A stretch of 64,000 bases of DNA, taken from positions 1,880,001-1,944,000 of the forward strand of contig MU008164.1 of the NCBI GenBank assembly GCA_010909165.1, read 5' to 3'. Shown here in pieces: positions 57,305 to 64,000 of the stretch (position 1 is its first letter; each line of letters starts with the position of its first letter). The position numbers and the translations under genes are program-made. The DNA is from Anthoceros angustus. Taxonomy: Eukaryota > Streptophyta > Anthocerotopsida > Anthocerotales > Anthocerotaceae. The notes beneath the pieces were generated by a model that made no database searches, was not told the DNA's origin, and worked only from the letters and a program-made list of their open reading frames with translations.

Positions 57305-57735
57305 GACAATATGCTTGGCTTCAAACGGGATGCATGAGATGCACTTACTCCTGGCCAATTCCATGGGACTCTTGGACTCAGACAGTGGAGCCTGCCAGTC
57401 ACTGCATTCGGCACCTGGAAACTGGCAACACTGCAGATGCAAAGTTCAAGACAAGCTTCGTGCTTCTCATTTCGCAACAAAAATTCTCATGTTCGTGCTT
57501 CTCATGTTTCAACAAAAATTCTCTCACACCTTTCCTGAAGGAAAGGATTGGCAGCCTTTTGGACACTTTGGGCTGCTTCTCTCTTGTCTGGAGTTCTATC
57601 GGTTAAACTCAACTACGAACTTGGACAGTGTTTCCAACCGCAGGTACTTGATTGCTTGAATGCACACCTGACATATGTGAAGAAGGAAGCGTGCCCACAC
57701 CGACACCATTCGGTCGGAAGAGATGGTACGAACTG
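57305..57735. repeat. F-box 3' flank module, copy 6, ending in an F-box C-terminus scrap
   Basis: GCTTCAAACGGGATGCATGA and AACTACGAACTTGGACAGTG blocks. The last ~40 bp (CATTCGGTCGGAAGAGATGG) are the C-terminal F-box codons. The rest of that gene copy is missing. Confidence 0.6.
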
Positions 57736-57956
57736 CAGGGAAGTACCTGTGTTACCAAGTACCTGGTTCTGACGGGGTTCTTGTGTTACGCCTGGTGCAG
57801 GTGCTTTTGAATCCAAGTTTAAAGGAGGAGAAACAAAAACGACAGAAAATCATTCAACAATGTTGTCCAAAAGCTGTGAAGTACGCTTCGGTGGGGAAGG
57901 ATTGATTACTTGTATCTCCGGGGGGACAGTATGAGATGTTTGGTAAAGTCAAATCT

Positions 57957-58030
57957 GGTCAAGCCGTTGTGGTTGTGTTGGTCAAGCCGTTGTCGTTGTA
58001 TTGGTGAATTCGTTGTCGTTGTTCTGGTGA
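57957..58030. repeat. 23-bp tandem repeat, three copies
   Basis: GGTCAAGCCGTTGTGGTTGT and two variants in a row. Confidence 0.7.
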
Positions 58031-58394
58031 GCTGGTCAATTGGCTGTTGATGAATTGTTAAACACCATTTGTACGAGAGGGAGAACACCATCCGCAATCC
58101 CGCATGGTGCACTCTCTGTATCAATGCCACCCACATCTGGTCAGCTGATATTTACCCTCAGCCTCGCACATGCCTATATCAAGGGCAAGTTGCGAAGGAT
58201 AGATGTCGGACTTCTGCATCAGACTGTCGGCAACAGTTTGTTTCTGATTTCTTTCATTGGCACGTTCGTCTGATGATTCTCAGAGTTTAGCTTGTAAGCT
58301 TGCAGTTGCCAGATCCTGGTGCTGGGCCGCTCTTCCTACCATTCTGTCATCATGGTGATAAATTTTGTGGCTCTCATCTACCTTGTTCTATTTT

Positions 58395-58930
58395 GGACTT
58401 TGGATGATGTTGAGCAGCATCATGACTCGCCGGCAGGGGCAGTCGTCACCGAGTGCGAGCTTTGCTGAAGCTTCCAACATCTCGCTACCGGATCCGGATG
58501 CATCCTCATCTGCGCAAAGGCGCATCCTGAATGTGTTCAAGCAGGGGAACCTTGCCAACTTAGAGTGGCTTGACTAGTCTTGTGAGATAAATTTCAAAGG
58601 GCGCATCCGGATCCCCCCTCAGCTGGGGAATCTAACCAACCTCATCCACCTCGACCTGCTGGACAATGTGAGGTGGGAAGGGGAGTTGCCTGCTGATCTC
58701 AGGGCCTGTACCAAGCTCACTTGCTTTCGGGTGGGGGTATCCGATGCTCTTAGGAGCCTGATAAGCGGACCCTCAAAGGCGTCCTCTCCCATTTTCAGCA
58801 ACGTTCATGTCAGCCCTGCAGTCTGTAACACTCAAGTAAAGGATAGCATCTCTGAAGGGATCGGCAGGCTCAAGACCTTACGATTTCTGAACTTGGGCCA
58901 AACCTTTCTACAAGGAGAGATACCAGGGAG
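58395..58930 (+). pseudogene. LRR receptor-like fragment
   Basis: Plus-strand pieces IPPQLGNLTNLIHLDLLDN, WEGELPADLRACTKLT and GIGRLKTLRFLNLGQTFLQG followed by EIP. These have the LxxLxxLxLxxNxLxGxIP spacing of extracellular plant LRRs. A stop after ANLEWLD and a duplicated IR in GRIRIPP break it. No kinase part is present. Confidence 0.7.
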
Positions 58931-58959
58931 TCGGGACTCTGTCATAAGATGTGGACGAT

Positions 58960-59045
58960 CTGCGTCTCTGAATGCACCGGATTACCGGGGATGAGATTGC
59001 TGACGCTACCGTAGGCGGATGCTCATGTCTTTGTAGCTGAGTTAT
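58960..59045 (+). pseudogene. PPR scrap
   Basis: GGCGGATGCTCATGTCTTTG and the preceding GCACCGGATTACCGGGGATG match the 56.59-56.65 kb PPR remnant. Confidence 0.5.
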
Positions 59046-59325
59046 ATGCTTCGCTTCAAATGGGATGCTCAGGTGTACTTGGTTCTGGCCAGTTCCATTG
59101 GACTTTTGGAACACGAATTTCAGAATAGGCAGTGGAGCCTGCCAGTCACTGCATTCGGCAGCTGGAGACCGGCAACACTGCAGATGCACAGTTCAACAAA
59201 ATTGGTGGGCAGTATTTTCGTGTTTCTCATGTTCTCAACAAAAATTCTCTCACCTTCGAGCCGATTGGCAGCCTTTTCGACACTTTGGGCTGCTTCTCTC
59301 CTGTCTGAAGTTCTACCGGTTTAAC
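59045..59325. repeat. F-box 3' flank module, copy 7
   Basis: GCTTCAAATGGGATGC and GGCAGCCTTTTCGACACTTT blocks. Confidence 0.6.
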
Positions 59326-61284
59326 TCAACTGCGAACTTCGACTGTGTTTCCAACCGCAGGTACTTGATTACTTGAATGCACACCTGACGTATCTGAAGA
59401 AGGAAGCGTGCACACACCGACACCATTCGGTCGGAAGAGGTGGTACGAACTGCAGAAGAAGTCTTGCTTGCCGTCGCAAATGAGCCTCCATGTATTGTCG
59501 AGCCTCCATGTATCGTCGAGAATGTTATATCCCACCAAACGCGGGCACAAACGCAAATCACGCAATACGAGGTTGCAGTCCGCTTTGCCAGTAGCAATAC
59601 TGAAATACATGGTATCACCTAACAAGGTTGCTGTGATCCTCCGCTTCATTGACCCCCGGTAGTTTAGAGGTTCCAGTAGCAGTTCCTGCAAATGCTCAGG
59701 CAGAAACGATACCCTCTGCCAGACGTATGGGCTCCTTTCCAGCTCCCAAACCCCAAAATCCACCTTCTGCTGCTCGTAGTCTTGATCGAGGCAGAGAATT
59801 CTACCCCGCCAAGCAAACACACTGCAGATAAGTCTTGGCTCCGTACCATCATCTTCATCAGAACTTTTATTATCCCGGTTTCTTTCCCAAATGACTCGGC
59901 CACTTTTGAGACAGTGGATGTTCATATAGTTGTTCAGCTCGGTTAACAATTCACCATTGCACAAAACATACTGAGCCCAGGTGCTTGGGTCATAGTCGTA
60001 GGGAGCCCTGACGGAAAACTCGAGTGGCTGAGTCAGGGCCGTGGATTTCCAGCTATTATCCTTGGACCTGTAGATGCGTACAGTTGGTTCATTTTTCCCC
60101 ATACACAAAACAATGATTGTGAAGTGCCCGTCTGCGTCCACCTCAAGCTGGACATTCCAGCAGGCTCGGTCGTCATCAAAGTCTTCCTTGACAAACTCCC
60201 TTGGCAGCACTTTGAACGTTCTTGTAATAGGATTGGCAACGCAGAAACTCAGACCCACTACATTCTTGCAGCCCCAGGAATTTAAATGAAAACATCCTGA
60301 GCCATTCTGACTGAAGGGTACCACAGGTCCATCATAATTAAGGTCGAATAAATCGTCATCCTCTTCATCATAATCCAGAAAGTAATCGTCATCACCTTCT
60401 TCCGTAAAATACCCCTCCTCAACCCCAACACCATCCTCTTCCTCTTCCGTTTCCTCTTCCTCTTCCGTTTCCTCGTCATCCCCATCAACATCCCCACCCC
60501 CGTCGTTATACTCCTCATAGTAATCATCGGACTCGTCATCATCATCTTCCATCATCATCTGCAAATACATATCCTCGTCCTCCTCCTCATCATCCTCATC
60601 CCAATACCCCACCCAAGGGGGATATGAATGAGATACAGGCTGAGTTTCAACCTCAGCTTTTTTAGCCTTATGTCTGTCGACCTTGTAGATGCAAACCAAC
60701 CCATCCTGCACAAGGCAGTCTGAGAAAGAGAAAACCTGGAATTCTGGAGGAAGAAAGGACAAGCCAACTTTGACAACCTCCAACGGCCGGATTTCCGACG
60801 GCCTTTGATGGCGCGGCTTGCAAGGAGGTGGCTTCCCAAGCTGGCACTTCAGGCTGCAGACCGGAGGAGTTGCAGGTGGAGGCTCTACGGAATCACACAA
60901 GCGCCTGAAATCTGAAGACACCAACAGGGACTGCCAGGCCTTGCAAACGATGGAGAAGCGAACGCGGCTGCCCATTGGCAGCCTGGCCAGAATTATCTCG
61001 AGACACTCCAGGGGCAGATTCCCCCACAGAGAAGGCTTCATTGTGAAGCTGTGTGGATCCAACGGTTCTGCCAACCGACCATGCAACACGCGCAGCACGA
61101 AATGGGGTTTCCCAATCCATATCCCGCAAATTGAGCAGGTCTTGCGTCTGAAGACTGGTTTGTTCTTCTGAGCCTCCGCGCGAGAGGAAGTCCTGTCCAC
61201 AGAAGTGTCCGGCGAGTCCTGCCCTCGGTTGCTCTCTTCACATTCGTCGCACAACTCCATGCTAAAGAAAATCCTCCTCTCCAT
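59326..61284 (-). CDS. F-box protein with N-terminal CxxC pairs (copy 5, intact)
   Basis: 652 aa from the ATG at 61,284 (MERRIFFSMELCDECEESNR); the frame stays open to 61,383 but only by a GTG. The CxxC pairs are CDEC and CSIC followed by GIWIGKP. The F-box is LWGNLPLECLEIILARLPMG...VRFSIVCKAWQSLL. The acidic tract is very long with DDDDESDDYYEEYND and EEETEEEEDGVGVEEG. The associated domain contains FCVANPITRTFKVLPREF and VRIYRSKDNSWKSTAL. The C-terminus ends VPAVGNTVEVRS, which the two left copies lack. It is the only copy with an obvious TATA box. Closest paralogue is the broken copy at 54.1-56.0 kb. Presumed SCF substrate adaptor. Confidence 0.85.
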   Translation of the reverse strand: MERRIFFSMELCDECEESNRGQDSPDTSVDRTSSRAEAQKNKPVFRRKTCSICGIWIGKPHFVLRVLHGRLAEPLDPHSFTMKPSLWGNLPLECLEIILARLPMGSRVRFSIVCKAWQSLLVSSDFRRLCDSVEPPPATPPVCSLKCQLGKPPPCKPRHQRPSEIRPLEVVKVGLSFLPPEFQVFSFSDCLVQDGLVCIYKVDRHKAKKAEVETQPVSHSYPPWVGYWDEDDEEEDEDMYLQMMMEDDDDESDDYYEEYNDGGGDVDGDDEETEEEEETEEEEDGVGVEEGYFTEEGDDDYFLDYDEEDDDLFDLNYDGPVVPFSQNGSGCFHLNSWGCKNVVGLSFCVANPITRTFKVLPREFVKEDFDDDRACWNVQLEVDADGHFTIIVLCMGKNEPTVRIYRSKDNSWKSTALTQPLEFSVRAPYDYDPSTWAQYVLCNGELLTELNNYMNIHCLKSGRVIWERNRDNKSSDEDDGTEPRLICSVFAWRGRILCLDQDYEQQKVDFGVWELERSPYVWQRVSFLPEHLQELLLEPLNYRGSMKRRITATLLGDTMYFSIATGKADCNLVLRDLRLCPRLVGYNILDDTWRLDNTWRLICDGKQDFFCSSYHLFRPNGVGVCTLPSSDTSGVHSSNQVPAVGNTVEVRS

Positions 61285-61410
61285 GGCGCCGGACAACCTC
61301 CAGCTATGACCCTTATCAGTCTCATGAAAGTTCCCGGTTCGGGCGGGAATGACTGCCACTTCAAACTCGACTGACAGAGTCACGCCAGTTGCATGGCAGA
61401 AGTTGCGAGC

Positions 61411-61420
61411 TATATAATAG
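61411..61420 (-). promoter_or_regulatory. TATA box of F-box copy 5
   Basis: CTATTATATA read on the minus strand, about 130 bp before the ATG. The equivalent positions upstream of the two left-hand genes are mutated. Confidence 0.5.
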
Positions 61421-61463
61421 AAAATGAAAAACTAGTTTCCAGCTGAAGTAAAAGCATCACACC

Positions 61464-61760
61464 TTGAAGGCCAGCCATTGCTCACGCCTTTGTAGCTGCC
61501 CTTCAAGCCTTCAAACATTCATCTTAACTCGCCAAGTGGTCTTCCAGGAACCTGTTGTTTGCCACAGCCAAACATCAGCAAAATATGCAGCCGATGCCTT
61601 GCAAGCTGTCGCTAGAAGGCTGCCTGCATACTTGCAGGACCTAGAGAAAACAGCTCATCCCATGTCCGTAAAGTTTATGGGATTCTGGCCACTGTGTGTT
61701 TTGCACTCAACGTTCCTCAAGCGGCGGCTTTGTGACAGCACATGGTTCTGCCTGAGTTAA
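61464..61760 (+). pseudogene. PPR-like scrap and unrecognised frame
   Basis: CACGCCTTTGTAGCTGCCCT encodes HAFVAALQA, the PPR start motif seen elsewhere here. The remainder has no recognisable repeat. Confidence 0.35.
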
Positions 61761-62079
61761 CTGGCCCATGGTATCTAGGCTATCTGCCAAGTTGTCCCAC
61801 CAGGTTTACTCTGGGCTTGCACATATGTTGGCTTTGGAGACGAGCCGAATTCAGACATGTTTACCCCAAGCACCAACACGGCACTCCTCCTGATTTTCTC
61901 GGTATAGATTACTAACCCCGAAACACCAGAGAGTGTCCAAGGACGCTTTAGGAGCTTCAATTGAGTAACCCTTGCAAGTTGCAACCTTCTCCTCAGCCCC
62001 TCAGACATTTTTATGATTGCCTTTCCCCTGGATTACCTTTAGAGAATTCAAGTCATGACCGTGAATCTGTGGTCGAGCA
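61761..62079. other. No gene recognised
   Basis: Short frames only. Lies just before the next flank module. Confidence 0.4.
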
Positions 62080-62410
62080 ATCTCATAGGATGCATCACAT
62101 GCATTTTCCTCCTGGCTAATGCTATTGGAACCTTGCAACAGGACTTAAAGCATAGGAAGCCGGAGCATGCAATTCAACTGCACGTGCAAAGTTTGAGGAC
62201 AGTGGTGGGTAGGTTTTTCGTACTTCTCAAGTTCTCAACCACGATTGCTTCGGCCGAAGCTTTTTGCAGGAAACGATTGGCAGCCTTCTTTCTGGACACT
62301 TTCGGCTACTTCTCTCCGGTCTGAGGTTCTGCCCAATCAACTACGAACTTGGAAAGTGCTTCAGCAGGTACTTGATTGCTTGAATGCACACTAGACAGAT
62401 ATGAACATGG
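62080..62410. repeat. F-box 3' flank module, copy 8
   Basis: GGATGCATCACATGCATTTTC, GGAAACGATTGGCAGCCTTC and AACTACGAACTTGGAAAGTG blocks. Confidence 0.6.
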
Positions 62411-62417
62411 AGACCTG

Positions 62418-64000
62418 TCAGACACCGACATCATTTGGCCAGAAGAGTTGGAACGAATTGTACCGGAACAGGGGATTCACGCCTTTGCATATAAGACTCC
62501 ATGTATTATCGAGAATGTTGTATCCCACCAAGTGCGTGCACATACGGTCTTCATGGCCAGTGTTATGGCCCCGTGAGTCCTTCGTGAATTTTAAGCGTTG
62601 CTCAATAGTGAAGTACATAGTTTCAACCAAAAAGGTTGCTCGACGAAAGAGGTACCTTGGCTCTTTCACCCTGCTCCTCCGGAGGTACCTCACAGGTAAA
62701 AGCATTTCCTGCAAATGTTCAGGCAGAAACGATACCTGCAGCCAGACATACGGGCTCCTTTCCAGCTCCCAAACCCCAAAATCCACCTTGCGCTCCTTGT
62801 AGTCGTGTTCAAGGCAGAAAATTCTCCCCCGCCAGGCAAAGACTTTGCAGATAGCTCTTGGCCCAGTATGCTCATCCTCCTCATCTTCGTCATGCTGGTT
62901 CCTCCCCCAGAAATCTCGGGGAGTTTTGTGGATGCACATATAGTTACTCAGCTCTAATGTGCCCATTCCACCTTTGCACAAAACATACAGAGGCCAGTAG
63001 GTTGCGTCGAAGGGCATCTTGACGGAAAACCACAGTGGCAGCCACAGGGCCTTGGCTTTCCAGCTGTCATCCTTGGACCTGTAGATGCTTACAGTTCCTA
63101 TCCTTTTCCGCAAACAAAAAACGATGACGGTGAAGTGCCCGCTTGCATCCACCTCAAGCTGGACTTTCCAACCAGTTCGGTGGTTACGAAGGTCATCTTC
63201 CCAGCCAAACTCCGGTGGCAGCTCTTTGAATGTTCTGGTAATAGGATTGGCAACGCAGAAACTCATACCTACTACCCTCCCGCTGCTGTGGTACTCAGGT
63301 TCTTCGTAACGGCTGAATGAGTCGTTATCCTCCCCATCATACTCCTGATAGTAAGCATCATCATCCTCTGCCGTCACATACCCCTCCTCATCACCACCCT
63401 CCTCCTGCTCCTGCTCCTGCTCCTCCTCCTGCTCCTCTTCCTGCTCCTCCTCCTCCCCCTCCTCTTCCTCCTCTTCCTCTTCCTCCTCCTCTTCCTCTTC
63501 CTCTTCCTCATCATCCTCATTCCCATTCCCATTCCCATCCCCATCCCCATCCCCGTGCCCATCTCCATTCCACTTCAGTCTGTGATTCTTGAAAATGCAA
63601 ACCAACCCGTCCTTCACAACGTAGTCTGAGGAATAGAAAGTCTGGAATTTGGGAGGAAGAAAGGACAACCCAACCTTGAGAACCTCCAACTGCCGAAATC
63701 CAGAGGGCTTTTGAGCGCACGGCTTGCAAAGAGACAGCTTGCCATGCTTATACTTGTACTGGTACTTCAGGCTGCAGACCGGACGTGCAGGCCGAGGCTC
63801 CACTGAATTACACAAGCGCTTGAAATCTGAGGATGCCAAGAGGGACTGCCAGGTCTTGGAAACGACGGAGAAGCGGACGCGGCTGCCTAATGGCAGCCTG
63901 GCCAGTATCATCTGCAGACACTCCTGAGGCAGACTGCTCCACAGAGAAGGCTTCATCTCGAAGCTATGTGATTCCACCGGTTCTGCCAACCGACCATGCA
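62418..64000 (-). CDS. F-box protein (copy 6), runs off the right edge
   Basis: The frame is open from the stop at 62,418 to the window end, where HGRLAEPVESHSFEMKPSLW corresponds to about residue 68 of paralogues. The start and CxxC region therefore lie beyond 64,000. The F-box is LPQECLQMILARLPLG...VRFSVVSKTWQSLL. The linker has the tyrosine/lysine insertion KYQYKYKHGKL. The acidic tract contains an uninterrupted run of 17 glutamates followed by Glu/Gln repeats, encoded by a CTC/CTT/CTG-type microsatellite at about 63,380-63,520. The associated domain has FCVANPITRTFKELPPEF and VSIYRSKDDSWKAKAL. No break is seen in the visible part. Confidence 0.82.
   Translation of the reverse strand, partial: HGRLAEPVESHSFEMKPSLWSSLPQECLQMILARLPLGSRVRFSVVSKTWQSLLASSDFKRLCNSVEPRPARPVCSLKYQYKYKHGKLSLCKPCAQKPSGFRQLEVLKVGLSFLPPKFQTFYSSDYVVKDGLVCIFKNHRLKWNGDGHGDGDGDGNGNGNEDDEEEEEEEEEEEEEEEEEGEEEEQEEEQEEEQEQEQEEGGDEEGYVTAEDDDAYYQEYDGEDNDSFSRYEEPEYHSSGRVVGMSFCVANPITRTFKELPPEFGWEDDLRNHRTGWKVQLEVDASGHFTVIVFCLRKRIGTVSIYRSKDDSWKAKALWLPLWFSVKMPFDATYWPLYVLCKGGMGTLELSNYMCIHKTPRDFWGRNQHDEDEEDEHTGPRAICKVFAWRGRIFCLEHDYKERKVDFGVWELERSPYVWLQVSFLPEHLQEMLLPVRYLRRSRVKEPRYLFRRATFLVETMYFTIEQRLKFTKDSRGHNTGHEDRMCTHLVGYNILDNTWSLICKGVNPLFRYNSFQLFWPNDVGV

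Noticed and set aside
1-64000. CRISPR arrays, operons, bacterial-type promoters, tRNA or rRNA genes
   Set aside because: Nothing of the kind is visible. The spliceosomal intron, plant gene families and transposons show a plant nuclear sequence, and I found no tRNA cloverleaf or rRNA core by eye.

Overview
This is nuclear plant DNA. It carries a class I small heat-shock gene with a spliceosomal intron, F-box genes, pentatricopeptide (PPR) and LRR remnants, Elongator-subunit-2 remnants, and CACTA and Mutator-like transposons. The PPR fragments and the SWIM-type Mutator transposase look like those of seed-free land plants (fern, lycophyte or bryophyte). That placement is inference.

Left flank (1-11.7 kb): a class I sHSP gene on the plus strand, then two minus-strand F-box genes (2.57-4.24 kb and 7.55-9.52 kb). 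Each F-box gene is followed, in its own direction of transcription, by a shared 3' flank module and then a decayed piece of an ELP2-like WD40 gene. A 1.08-kb tandem duplication copied the 3' end of the second F-box gene.

Centre (11.72-38.98 kb): a nested transposon. The outer element is a Mutator-like element (MULE) with terminal inverted repeats of about 240 bp and a broken DDE + SWIM transposase. A 21.4-kb CACTA element (17,390-38,759) sits inside its right TIR. The CACTA has a 28-bp perfect TIR, a 3-bp AGA target duplication, subterminal TGTAACAC-type repeats and a minus-strand transposase with the canonical domain order (transposase-associated, TNP2, DUF4218, DUF4216). The transposase is internally duplicated and full of frameshifts. 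Much of the CACTA interior is tandemly duplicated DNA with strong strand bias: C/T-rich on the left, G/A-rich on the right.

39.2-45.5 kb: a GC-rich, purine-strand-biased repeat block with duplicated gag-like, charged, coiled-coil-like coding potential. I could not assign it to a family. 46.1-49.0 kb is AT-rich, contains a 72-bp tandem repeat and has no credible gene.

Right flank (49.0-64.0 kb): more of the minus-strand F-box array. There are two clear pseudogenes (49.4 and 52.4 kb), one copy with a lost start codon and a frameshift (54.1-56.0 kb), one intact gene (59.3-61.3 kb) and one cut by the window edge (62.4 kb onward). PPR, LRR and ELP2 fragments lie between them. Overall this is a decaying tandem F-box/ELP2 array, split by nested transposons.
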